Positions 51,723 to 62,788 of a stretch of 64,000 nucleotides of DNA are shown here, piece by piece. This DNA is from Metaphire vulgaris. Its lineage: Eukaryota; Annelida; Clitellata; Crassiclitellata; Megascolecidae. The notes under the pieces are model-generated. The model saw only the letters and a program-made list of their open reading frames with translations. It had not been told where the DNA came from and made no database searches. The translations under genes were made by a program, and so were the position numbers. The stretch covers positions 16,099,786 through 16,163,785 of the forward strand of contig CM030848.1 in NCBI GenBank assembly GCA_018105865.1, in the 5' to 3' direction. The number at the start of each line of letters is the position of its first letter. The first letter of the stretch is position 1.

Positions 51723-54637
51723 ATGGTCACTCGATGCTCCTTTCTGTTGGCCATGTTGGTCACGTGTCATCTCTGCGATGGTCAGACCTCAGGTGAGTTT
51801 CAGTCCTTTATTTCTCATATTTTATTGATGACCACAATTGTTAATGATAGACTATCCGTGGACAATAGTCTCTGCCGAGCAGGGCCAAGGTCTGAGAATG
51901 AAAGCAAATAGTAAGTATCAGGGGCGTAGCCAAGATTTTGAATTGGGAGGATATAAATATATGGGGGTGGGTATAAACCTTAACTACAAACCATATAAAC
52001 GACATATAAGATATAACCACACATAACCACATATAAATCACATAAAAAACTTTAAGGTAGGGGCTGTCCATTAATTAATAATAATAATAATGTGATTTTA
52101 AGTGGTTTAGGAGGCTAAGTAATCCTGTGTGAAAACCAATTACGTCAACAATTTAGGGGGGAGGGGTTTGGAAAAGTTTGACAGTTGTTGACAGGGGGAG
52201 GGGGTCAAGAGAAGTTGACGTCAACAATTTCGCTTTTATCAAATAATCAAAAAGCAGGACATTTCATAGAATACTACTTATTACAATGGAAAAAAGCATT
52301 AGAAAAAAGGTCATTACCACCACATTTTGACACTCGATGAGGAAAAATGGTCATTACCACAAAAATAATAACCTTGTTATTGGGACCTGTCATTGATCTT
52401 GGGGGAGGGGTCAAGAGTTGTTGACGCAATTATGGGGGGTAAGTGAAAGTTGACAGTTGTTGACAAGGGGGGAGGGGGTCAAAATTGCCCAAAAATTGTT
52501 GACATAATTAATGGACAGCCCCTAGACTGATTTTGGGGAGGGTATATATATACCGATATATCCCCCCGTCGTCGCTACGCCCCTGGCAAGTAGATCAATA
52601 AGTGCCTCCAACGATCGCAGTATTTGCTGCGGAAAGATCTCGCCATACAACGGAAAGGACTGATGTAGGAGGCTGTCTATAAGAGCCTTAAGAGATAAGT
52701 CATCGAGGCCTTCGATATTAAAAGCAATGCTTCCGTTCGGTCTCGTGATTTTAAAAAAATAATCAGCGAGCGGTCGTCATCGACATGATCTAGAATGATC
52801 CATTCTACGGCCGATCATGATCCGATCCACACAATACGTGGACCTAATATCGAACGGCGTTTGGTTTCAGTCTGCAGCTCTGGCGACAGTAGATCAGCCA
52901 CCGGAACAATAACATCTCCTAATTATCCCAGGAATAATTACTACAACAATTTGAACTGCTCGTATTCTGTGACGGCGTCTACTGTCAGCTCCATCTCATT
53001 CACCATCACCGATCTGAATCTGGAATCCGGGTCTAACTGCAGATACGATTGGGTCGAGGTATTTAACGGACAAAATCTATGTCTCTTAATCAGAATCATC
53101 TATAATCGCGCTTTAACCCCTTAACCGTGTATTTAACTGTAACTCAATGTAAAATGGACGTATATATCCGGTGTCCCCAGTTAAGAGGTTAATAGTAAAT
53201 CGATTAATTATATCAATTCGATCCAGTGACCGAGAAACGTGAGCGCGAAATCGCTGTAGCTCTATGTTGCTATGACGCCGTGGATCACGTGACTATAGGT
53301 GTCTGCTGCGAAGATGGCTTCACTTGGAACACTTGCAGGTGAGAGAGATTGTTGTCGATGATTTCAGGTCAGCTGCCGATCTCATTCAGTGGCGTTACCT
53401 GTCAAGTACTGTGGTACGGCTTCTCACCTGGCTCCAGTGACCTTTGCTCCCTGTACTCAAGCCGTGGTGCGTTTCAGAACGGATGGATCGTCTACGTTCT
53501 CTGGTTTCTCTCTGGACTTCAGGGTGACGTCACTTGGTAGGACTTCGACCGTTACGTCATTTCCGTCTCCTGACATTTTATGAAAGATGAACAGCGCGCA
53601 GATGAAACGTTAGGAGCATTAAGACGGCCATGTTTGTTTCTTCTTGATTTGATATATTCAATTTCAGCATCTGGCTATAGGTGTGTGCTTATTAACCCCT
53701 TAACCGTGTATTTAACTGTAACTCAATGTAAAATGGACGGATATATCCGGGATCCCCAGTTAAGGAGTTAAGTTGTCTGTTCTCTTTGTCGTTGACAGCG
53801 TGTGCGAACAACTGCTCTCTTCTCTTCAATTCCTTTGGCTTCATCTGCATTTGCAGGGACAATTCCACCTGGAACAACGCCACCCTCCCCTCCGCACCCC
53901 CTCCGCCTTCCTGCATCGGTGCATGCGACCTCTACACCAGCGAATCGACTCCCTATCCCTTCTGCTACTGTTCCCTCAACCGACAACAACTGGCAACCAC
54001 AGCGACCACCTGTTCCCCCGGATGCTTCTACGATTACGACTTCTACGGGCGCAGGTACTGCCGCTGCCTGCAGACGACCAGCGAAGTACCGTGCCCCAGC
54101 GGATGCGTCCGTCGGCCGTACCTGTACGGCGGTGGTACGCACTGCGACTGTACCACCGCCGATCGGACGAGTAGCCCTTGTCCTTTCGGGTGTTACAACG
54201 ATCGAGATTTCTGGGGTGTTTCGTTCTGCAACTGCCCCGTTTCCACCCAACCACCCATCTGGTGCTCACCCGGGTGTACGAGCGACATTAACGTCTACAG
54301 AGAGCGCTACTGTCGCTGCCCCACAACCACCCTTCCTCCGTGCTACTCTCCGTGCTACTATCAGTACAACGACACGTACACGTACCGAGGACCGCGGTAC
54401 TGCTACTGCCCGACGACGACTACTCCGCCGCCGCCGACAGGTGTTGTCGCTAGCGCTTCTTCGTTCGTCGTACAGCATCTGCATCTAATTACGTACTATT
54501 TAGTCTCTTTGGAGAAATGTCTTCCGGTTGGCATCTGGTATCAAACCCCTGTCTTTGCGACTGAACCGACGAGTTGCCAATTTGTTTCTCAATGCTCTGT
54601 CTTTGTCGTAATTAATGAGAAGAGTCAGAAGCTTTGT

Positions 54638-54697
<60 letters not shown>

Positions 54698-55710
54698 AAG
54701 AGAGCAGCCGCAGGGCGTGGGATGGAGAGATGGTCTCATTCGAGAGCAGCGCTATAGCATTTCATCTTAAGGACTTTGACATTGTGTTTTAGACAGAAAG
54801 CAATATGGCGGGATTTCCGTTGGATTCTGATACAATCAGTGTTGACGACTGTTGTTTGCCAATCACAGGTTGTGGCAGGAATTACAGCGCTCCAAGCGGA
54901 ATCGTCACTTCGCCCAATTATCCAAACGCCTACACAAAGGGCATCGACTGCTATCAGTACATCACCGTTCCCATGGCAGCGTCGATGAGGCTACAAATGA
55001 TGGACCTCAACATCTACTACTCCTATTCGTACTCCTGCTCTTATGAATACGTCGAAGTACGTTGAAAGCGCACCGCTTCTTCGGTGCGTCTTCTTCTAAT
55101 AATATTGGTAAATCCTTCATCGCGAGAGGATCGCGTCATTCAGTCTCACAACATCCCACGTGATCATGTGCCGAATGCTATATAATATGACATCATCACC
55201 TATAGCCTAATGTCCTAATCTCAGTGAATTCTGTTGCAGATAACCGGATGTGATAACAACGTTTTCACCTTCTGTTCGTTGTCGACATTTCCATCGACCG
55301 GTCTGTTGTTCCACTGCCTCTACCACACAACGACCACTATAAGGTTCCACTCGTACGCATCCTACTACTACTACAGCACCTACCGAGGATTCAAGCTGTC
55401 CTACCAGGCGAGTTTTGTCTCCAACTGCAGTGAAACGAGCAGCTACCTGTCCCAGGGCAGCACCGGGGTCATCTCATCCCCCAATTTCCCCGGCGATTTC
55501 CCCGGTCACAGCGAATGCTTCAACTATCTCTTCACCGACGATGATGACACTCTGGTGAAGATCACCTTCGAACAGCTTCGCTTGGAAGACTCACGGACAT
55601 GTGGCCATGTCTTTCTTCAGGTTAGATCATCAGTCTTATTCTCTGAAACAATTATTCTCGTTGGATTGCACTAATTTATCATTCTAGGTAAGAGCTCAAT
55701 TCGACTACAC

Positions 55711-55762
<52 letters not shown>

Positions 55763-56046
55763 TACTATTATTCTTGTTATAATTATTACCGATTGAAGTG
55801 CTAATATTGTGGTTGTCAGATTTAATCGTCTGTTGCAGTTGTCCTGTCAAGACGAGATCCATGTTCAGGCTGAGACCATTTGCGGCGCAGCGATTCCTCG
55901 GACCCTAATATTCGACTGCAAATCGATTCGGATTTGGTTCAAATCGAACTCTTCAGATCCATTCTCACCAAGATATTTCAAGCTGAGATACTTTGCCACG
56001 AAGAGAAGCGGAACAGGTTCATCCACACAAAACACGGGGACAATGC

Positions 56047-56102
<56 letters not shown>

Positions 56103-56355
56103 TATAATTTCACACTATAATTTCATAACACTATAACACTATAACTATAACTATATAACACTATAACATAACTATATAACACTATAATTTCATGTCTCCG
56201 GACAATTTTTTATCATAAGTCCCTCGGGAATGAAGTACCGAGGGCATAAAAAAAAAATATATATATATATATATATATGTCTACACTTGTATATAAATCT
56301 CCAGATAATTATCCTACTTTGCTTCTGTTTAGTGATCTGTTATGCTTAGTCCTGC

Positions 56356-56387
<32 letters not shown>

Positions 56388-57049
56388 ATGATGTTCAGTG
56401 TCTTAAGTGCAGAATAGGCGCTATAGAAGTGCTTTGTCGTGTGTTTTTCAGGCCTGCCTCTCGGCCGTTCTAGCCCTCTTCCTCTTCCTCGGGGGACTGA
56501 CGTCGGAGGCGTTGACCCCTGGAAGCTGGGTCTTGTGCTGGGGGCGGGGGTCGGGGGCTTCCTCTTCGTCGTTCTCATCGTCTTGGTCGTCGTCATCAGT
56601 CTCTGTTATCGTCGCCAGATGGCCAGACAGGAGCAAAGACACCTGGCCGAACTGACGGCCATCTGCAGCAATCTCCGGAACACCTGTGGCGATGGAAACG
56701 TCACCTTCTCCACGCCAGGTAAATGCCACGCTCCTCCTCCTCCTCCTCCTCCTTCCATAGCCAAACTCACTCAGCTATGGCCAGTGACTGCAACAAACGT
56801 CTTATCTTTCTTTCCTGTTGATCAGTTGTCCTCCGGTGATATTGAGTCCGTTTTATTTCCTAAATTCAATTCAATGACTTCCTATTTTCTCAATCGTTTC
56901 AGGGAATATTTGCGTTTCTTTTAAATTGTTGATTTTCGGTTTTTGTTCTTTAAAAATCTCTAACGACTTTAACGCATTGTTCACAGGACGAAGGGAAAAC
57001 GCCGTGACCCAGTATAATCGCTCGTCATCAGTAAGTCACTGTTGCTAAT

Positions 57050-57103
<54 letters not shown>

Positions 57104-57827
57104 TTCCAGTATTAGACGCCTAAATTACAGAGCATCATCCTTAAGGATTTTAGATGACAGCTATGTAAAAAACTGTCAATGAAAACTCTTTCTATAGTAT
57201 AATGGGTTATATGGGTTTGAATATACGTTTTGAGTGTAGACTATTTGTCTGCGAGGTTATTTGGGGGAGGGGAGGGCTGCATTGTGAATCAGCGAATGGA
57301 GACAGTTGAAATTTATTCATTTCAATTGTATCTTTAGACTGTGGAATTCTTTTGCAGTTCAATATAAATGTTCTAATCAGCATTTTTTCGAACATGAGTC
57401 ACCTGGACTCAGAGCTGTCCACTTACCAGAAGCACGAATCTTAGTTATCATATCACGTGATCGTTTCATTTCATGTTGGGATTTATTCGTATCTCTTCCC
57501 TCTAAGCTTATTTATCGCGTGAAACTGTCTCAGGTTTGTTGAACAGCATGAACAATGAATCGAATGCTTTGCTATTATAAACACGAACACTGCATAATTG
57601 GCTTAATGGGTAGTTTTCAAACGGTGACGATTTGACTTTTCCTCTATATGATTCTGTGGACGTGTATTTTGTCTTAGGTTCCGCCCCCGTATGCATCCGG
57701 AGAGACAGGAGGAGCAGGAAGAGGAGGTGATGGTGGAGAAGGAGGAGGAGGAAGAGGAGCACTGGGAGGCTTCTCTGACGATGATGGTCCCGAAGCGACT
57801 TCCGATGAGAGGATGCTACTTGCGTAG
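51723..57827 (+). CDS. Single-pass receptor: CUB, seven Cys-rich repeats, two CUBs, TM, PPPY tail; 10 exons
   Basis: Exons 51723-51792, 52871-53058, 53368-53536, 53799-54440, 54869-55056, 55240-55620, 55839-56016, 56452-56718, 56987-57030 and 57678-57827 join in phase to give about 758 aa. A signal peptide (MVTRCSFLLAMLVTCHLCDG) is followed by CUB1 (24-142; TGTITSPNYPRNNY), a Cys-rich block (143-356) of seven units C-x3-C-x(10-15)-C-x-C separated by Thr/Pro linkers, CUB2 (357-470; SGIVTSPNYPNAY), CUB3 (about 471-605; TGVISSPNFPGDFPG), one transmembrane helix (about 632-654; GGFLFVVLIVLVVVISL) with a following YRRQ stop-transfer, and a Gly-rich cytoplasmic tail with PPPY, a ligand for WW domains of NEDD4-type ligases. 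A cell-surface binding protein of unknown ligand; I recognise no named orthologue. Confidence 0.87.
51919..52585. mobile_element. hAT-like element CAGGGGCGTAGCC in CUB gene intron 1
   Basis: Starts CAGGGGCGTAGCC and ends CGCTACGCCCCTG. Flanking 8-mers GTAAGTAT and GCAAGTAG match at 6 of 8. Contains the GGGGCTGTCC MITE at 52060-52522. Confidence 0.65.
52060..52522 (-). mobile_element. GGGGCTGTCCATTAATTA MITE, copy 3 (nested)
   Basis: Same family as 37608 and 46885 in reverse orientation, flanked by TA on both sides (52058-52059, 52523-52524). Near its left end a short insertion carries (AAT)n and TTTTAAGTGGTTTAGGAGGC, the SINE-like head also seen near 50995. Confidence 0.75.
53799..54440 (+). 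repeat. Exon encoding seven tandem Cys-rich repeats
   Basis: One phase 1-1 exon of the CUB receptor encodes seven units ending CIC, CYC, CRC, CDC, CNC, CRC and CYC. Typical units read CSPGCFYDYDFYGRRYCRC and CPFGCYNDRDFWGVSFCNC. Spacing of the four Cys is C-x3-C-x(10-15)-C-x-C. I cannot place it in EGF, TIL, trefoil or WAP families. Symmetrical exon phase would allow duplication or shuffling as a cassette. Confidence 0.85.
54640..54695. repeat. (GA)n in CUB gene intron 4
   Basis: About 28 GA units between exons 4 and 5; the RERE frame across it is not coding. Confidence 0.93.
55710..55761. repeat. (CAT)n in CUB gene intron 6
   Basis: About 17 CAT units between exons 6 and 7. Confidence 0.93.
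56043..56101. repeat. (TA)n in CUB gene intron 7
   Basis: About 29 TA units, followed by ACTATAA-type degenerate repeats and, near 56350, short (CTG)n and (ATG)n runs. Confidence 0.93.
57054..57101. repeat. (AAT)n in CUB gene intron 9
   Basis: About 16 AAT units between exons 9 and 10. Confidence 0.92.
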
Positions 57828-57969
57828 AAAGACAATTATTATTATTGTCACTCAACAAACGACTTCTTATTCCAGACTCTTAACAAACGCTTTGCAGCCA
57901 CAAATCAACTGCGGTTGAAACTGCATTTACTATAGAACTTATCAAGTGAATCTTTATAATTACGCAGAT

Positions 57970-58016
57970 TATTATCATCATTATTATTATTATTATTATC
58001 ATCATCATCATCATCA

Positions 58017-58063
<47 letters not shown>
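57970..58063. repeat. (ATT)n/(ATC)n 3' of CUB gene
   Basis: Compound trinucleotide repeat, about 140 bp beyond the receptor stop codon. Confidence 0.93.
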
Positions 58064-58064
<1 letters not shown>

Positions 58065-58078
58065 GCATATACGGTTAT

Positions 58079-58084
58079 GAATAA
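58079..58084 (+). terminator. Possible polyadenylation signal AATAAA
   Basis: First clear AATAAA about 250 bp 3' of the CUB receptor stop, after an (ATT/ATC)n tract. Usage is not shown. Confidence 0.3.
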
Positions 58085-58743
58085 ACAGTGGCGTAGCCAG
58101 TTCCCAGAATGGGGCGCCGTCACTCATCACCAGCTTCGCCCGATTCGACCAGAGGACGGAAGCGTCGACGTGGACCTCCCTCCACAGAGGAAACTGGAGC
58201 TCCCGACTATTAAAGCAATTCAGATGATTTTATACTCTTACAGTGGGTGGGGCCTAGGGGTCTGTCTGGACTGTCGATTTTTTTAATTAAAGACGTTTTA
58301 GCATACAATCCATGTTGATAGTTTTTGGTATTTGAAGATAGAATTGCAGAAGACCGGAGTTATTTCAGCCGGACTCTAATAATTATTCTAAATCAATTTA
58401 AGTTTAAATCTTGATTTAGTCGACAGCGTCAAACGCTCTTTGGCAGAAATGCGCCAAATGCTGAGTCGGCGATTTTCCGTTTCACGGTATTGTTGGGACT
58501 CGGGAGCTTATTTTTCTAGTAAATTAAGGCAGTGATGTCGCCAGGAATTTTGGGTGAGGGGATGGGACTGGCGTGTCATATTTCTTACCCCACCCCACAC
58601 ACCTCTTCCACAAAACGGATTTATCACCGGATTTGCGCGAATCTGATAGGTGGTCTGGGGTCAGGTGAAGGCAGTTGGCCCCATTTGCCCCTCGTGGCGA
58701 CGCTAATGAACTAAGGACACAAAAGAGAGGAGAATGTTAAGGC

Positions 58744-58995
58744 CAGTGGCGGTTCCAAGAACTCTTAGCGGTGGGGAGGATGCAGTGAATTTCTAGGAAG
58801 ATCCCGCCAATTGTCAAAGGAATTACATGTAAACAGTTTAGAAGAAACCCCTAATTTGTCGATGACATTGTCTATGGAGATTTCCACATCTTTGTAGATA
58901 TACATCAAGGCTAATCCGTTTAGACGATATCTTTCATTGAAGACGCATTTTTGATGGGCCGGTGGGGGGTGCATCCCAACGTGGAACCGCCCCTG
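58744..58995. mobile_element. hAT-like MITE, CAGTGGCGGTTCC / GGAACCGCCCCTG
   Basis: 252 bp with ends CAGTGGCGGTTCCAAG and CGTGGAACCGCCCCTG. Flanking 8-mers GTTAAGGC and GCCAAGGC match at 6 of 8. The ends closely resemble those of the autonomous hAT at 28653 (CAGGGGCGGTTCTAGG). Confidence 0.7.
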
Positions 58996-59419
58996 GCCAA
59001 GGCTAAGACCTTAATCGGCTTGACTTGAGAATGGCAACGACCCTCAGTTGATTTCAATTTTGAACGCTGTTGACCTGCTAAAACTGCTATAAATTTTCGC
59101 GAAATTATAGCTCAACAGACAGCTGGACACTGGATGCGACGAAGTCAATTGCGATCGCGAATGGCTTTTTAAATGGCTTTTTATGAGATCAGTCATTCAG
59201 CCTCAAAGCTGTTTTGAAGGCAGTCCTCGTGAGGCCATGTCCTTTCAATTTCAGATCCAGGACATCGGGTTCCTTGCGACGCTGGTCAAAAAGCGCTTAA
59301 AATGCCATTATAACGCGATCGGTCGACATTAAAACCCTTTCACTCGAATGAAAAGCACTTTTATTGCTCAGCTGACCTTGGAAGGCCATTTGCGTCGTCC
59401 GATCACCTAGACCTCTATA

Positions 59420-60614
59420 CATTGGCGTAGCTAGGAAAAAATTCCGACCGATGCAAACCCGCCGCCGCCCTTCCCCTCCCTTCAGAGCCTGTTCTAAGAA
59501 AATTGTATCACTGCACAAAGCACAGAAAATTACATTTTACCACTGCTGTGACTGCATAGTTTCATTTTATAACTGCATATTTTGTGTATCCATGCACGTT
59601 AAAACAACCCCTGCTCCCTCCCCTTCTTTTCTTCCCCTTCTCTCTCTCCCTTCGCCTTCCTCCTCTTTTAACGGGGATCCGGAGGTATAACCGCCAGAAA
59701 ATTTTAAAAAATCGCAAATGCCTACATGTGAATTTTAGCGCATTTTAGACACACAAAAAGACACTTGGGATGTAGCACTTTCTTCTCTGCGATTGAGAAC
59801 GTTAAAAATTCCAGGCTCACTTCTCGAGCAGTGAATTTTTATCATAATGTAGGCTTACAACACGCACTATGAGCCTACACAGTTCCAGGCGTCACTGTCT
59901 CATTACGTCCAGCTTTTGAAGCGAAATTCACGATTATCGCAATACATGTTTCAATTGTTGATTAATTATAATTATTTATAGTATTGTCGACTTACAGTAC
60001 CTGCTATCTGCATCAGTTTCACGGCCTACTATACGGCTGGCATCGTAGCTATCAAATTGTGGAAGCTTACAGATTTTATTATACAAAGTAAGCTTACATG
60101 CAACAATCGCAGCCATCATCAACTTGATTTCGGACGATTACGAATGTCAAAAGAATTAAGATATTTTGTCCTATCTGAGCGATCGGCAGTGACACGTCGG
60201 AAAACCATCCCTCCCCAACTGAGACACTGAAACCTACGCCAATCCTGAACTAGGAAAATGTAGCCATTGTGTGGGTGCCAAGTAGTAGACGCCGCGGGGA
60301 TCTTCTGCTCGGACCCCGAGATATAGATACTGGCAGCCTTTATCAGCGCAGTCCTTTGACTCGTGCTAGATTCCATGAGATAACGACGACACTATGAACG
60401 CATCACAGTTTGAACCTGCCTGACTGGAGAAGCCAGTCTGACGCGAAACTGGTTATAACCAACCAGTTGCAGTTTTGCAGAACCCACAATGCCAGGTCTA
60501 CTCCCCCCCCCCCCAATAAAATCTCATCGGATTTAAACGATTTGCACGACTGGCCCTGGCCGGTCCGACCGGTGCAATTGCACCGGTTTGCACCAATGTA
60601 GCTATACGCCACTG
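59420..60614. mobile_element. 1.2-kb hAT-like element with perfect 8-bp duplication
   Basis: Starts CATTGGCGTAGCTAGG and ends TAGCTATACGCCACTG. It is flanked by a perfect duplication, CCTCTATA, at 59412-59419 and 60615-60622. The longest frames inside are under 90 codons and unrecognised, so it is non-autonomous. Confidence 0.85.
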
Positions 60615-61239
60615 CCTCTATACAAAGCAAACGCTCAACTGTCCAGAAGACGGCCGCAAAAACTCTCAAAGAAAACGCTCGGAATTCAGACCATTTCTAA
60701 AATTAATTGTTCAACCATCACAGTCGCTTTTAGGCTATAGCCTATACGTTGGTCTAAGGAAGTCTCAAATCAAAATATATATGCTACGATAAAAGCAAAA
60801 GCAGCGGAGAATTAAGTGTTCATCATATTGGTTTATTTGTTCTTCGAGTGATCGGTTGACGATCACGCAATCAATGATTATAGAGCGATTGTTTTCTGAA
60901 TTGTTCCCATTAAATAAAGATCGTCTATGATCGGAATAGAGGCAGTGGTGCTCTTATGCTGACCAATTGAGAGATGTTTCGTCTTTTAGACTTTTGTGAA
61001 CTTCATGACCGCAGTCTGTCCGGCGCAAGTCTGCGTCTATAAATAAACACAGCAGCCAAAATGATCTGTTTTTCAGACGTTCTCCATCTCGAAATAGATC
61101 TTCTGATAATCGAAAAACGATGCAAAATAATTTATAAGAGGCGATAGATGACATGAGCAAACTTCAACTAGATGAGCGTTTTCGCGAAAACAAGTACCTG
61201 ACAAAGCAGTAATACACAAAAAACAGGCGTTTAATCAAA

Positions 61240-62607
61240 TCAGCGCACAGCAGAAGCTGCTAGAGAGAGTTTATCCATTCTGACCTGAACCAAATATATT
61301 TGATCTGACCTACAAATGACCAGTGAAGAAGACGGCCGCTGAATGATCTTACTTACCACGGTCAGTTCCTTTTCGTTGACCTCGTAGACCGCCGAAGATT
61401 CGAAACCGTCTCCCTTCTCGTGTAGAACTGCCTTTGAGTCTCCGTGGATTTCGACCGTGCCCTGTGGCCAACAGTAGAAGCCCTTTAGTGTCCCTGCGCT
61501 GGTCACTGTGGATGGCGAGCTCTGTTTGGGAGGGGGAGGGGGGAGGGCAGAGTTTAATTCTGGAAATGTTTTCAAAGATATTAATTTATTTCGACGATTT
61601 GATCTTCTCTCTTTAAAAAAACTCTTCGAAAATCACGGAATTGTCTGACGAAAGAGTTTAAGAGGCAAAATGGAAGCCGCCCCAAAATCTCTGCAGGACA
61701 TTAAACATTACTCCTCCCCCCCCACTCTAACCATCCTCTCTCTTTGGAAACCGCTGTCACAGCACCCGATCTACGATATATCATGATTTCAAAGGCAGCG
61801 TTTCTTCTGACTTTCGGACATTCGAGCGTTGCCTTTGCAAACAAATTATGCATAAAAGCTCTCTTAAAGAAACCACTTCTATGATGTCTGATGCTCTACT
61901 TTAGCCGTCAGTTTTTAGAATTAAAAGCTAAGCATAATCGTGGAGAAATGACCCCGCTCTCCCCCACCACCCCATGCAGCAGCCCATGCAGTGCCTGACC
62001 TTGGCAGTCCTTCCGTCCGCAAGGGTCACTTCCGTTTCGACGCCGACCTTGACGCTCATCTCCCTCTTCTTCTCGTCGTTGATGAACGCCGTTCGTGTGG
62101 CGGTTCCTGCCCCGGCGTCGATCGCCAACAGCTCCTTGTAGGCATCCGGGTTGGACTTGACCGCCTGTCCGAGACCCCGAAGGAACTCTTTGTAGGCGTC
62201 AGGAGTCTCTGCAGAAGGCAGACGCAGACACTGCAGTGTCATCACCCGTACACAAAGGACGACCGCAAAAGAGAGAGAAGATACGATGACGCCCGTTGGT
62301 TTGTTATGTAAAGTAACGAACACAGGAGGATTAATATAGCGCAGGTTTCATAGAAAGAAGGCGCTCGTTCAAAGAGTCTTATATCCTACAATATTGTGGG
62401 TCAGATTGTAACTTTATGATGCGCATTTCGTCATAATTTCTATCGGTTTATAGCAACGTTGTAACATTGCCATTGGACCTCTCCATGTTTAGAGTCCCCC
62501 CCCACTAGATTGACTATTGTTTTGTCTTCATACTTACTCTTGGCAGTATGGAAACCCTCGAGATTGTCCTGGGAAACGAATCTCCATGTTCCGTTCAATT
62601 TCGCCAT
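61240..62607 (-). CDS. Fatty-acid-binding-protein-like (FABP/calycin), 4 exons
   Basis: Intracellular lipid carrier of the FABP family. Exons (minus): 62538-62607, 62000-62208, 61357-61521, 61240-61284; 162 aa with matching phases. The N-terminus MAKLNGTWRFVSQDNLEGF fits the FABP signature (G-T-W followed by the Asn/aromatic segment). KKREMSVKVGVETEVTLADGRTAK fits the strand containing the G-V-E-x-E and D-G-R pattern. GTLKGFYCWPQGTVEIHGDSK and YEVNEKELTVV continue the barrel. FABPs are usually about 132 aa, so this is some 30 residues longer, mainly in the region after exon 1, and its last strand (VRMDKLSLAASAVR) is short and atypical. The four-exon layout is the classical FABP gene structure. 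A (GAA)n tract ends 15 bp upstream of the ATG. Confidence 0.75.
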
Positions 62608-62622
62608 ATTCTGAAGACAACG

Positions 62623-62788
62623 TTCTTCTTCTTCTTCTTCTTCTTCTTCTTCTTCTTCTTCTTCTTCTTCTTCTTCTTCTTCTTCTTCTTCTTCTTCTTC
62701 TTCTTCTTCTTCTTCTTCTTCTTCTTCTTCTTCTTCTTCTTCTTCTTCTTCTTCTTCTTCTTCTTCTTCTTCTTCTTCTTCTTCTTCT
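62623..62788. repeat. (TTC)n/(GAA)n microsatellite beside FABP start
   Basis: About 55 uninterrupted triplets. On the FABP coding strand it reads (GAA)n and ends 15 bp before the ATG, so it lies in the 5' UTR or core promoter. Confidence 0.97.

Noticed and set aside
53768..54250. 160-aa Val/Gly-rich minus frame opposite the CUB gene
   Set aside because: Antisense shadow of the Cys-rich exon; the plus frame has ordered Cys spacing and proper splice phases.
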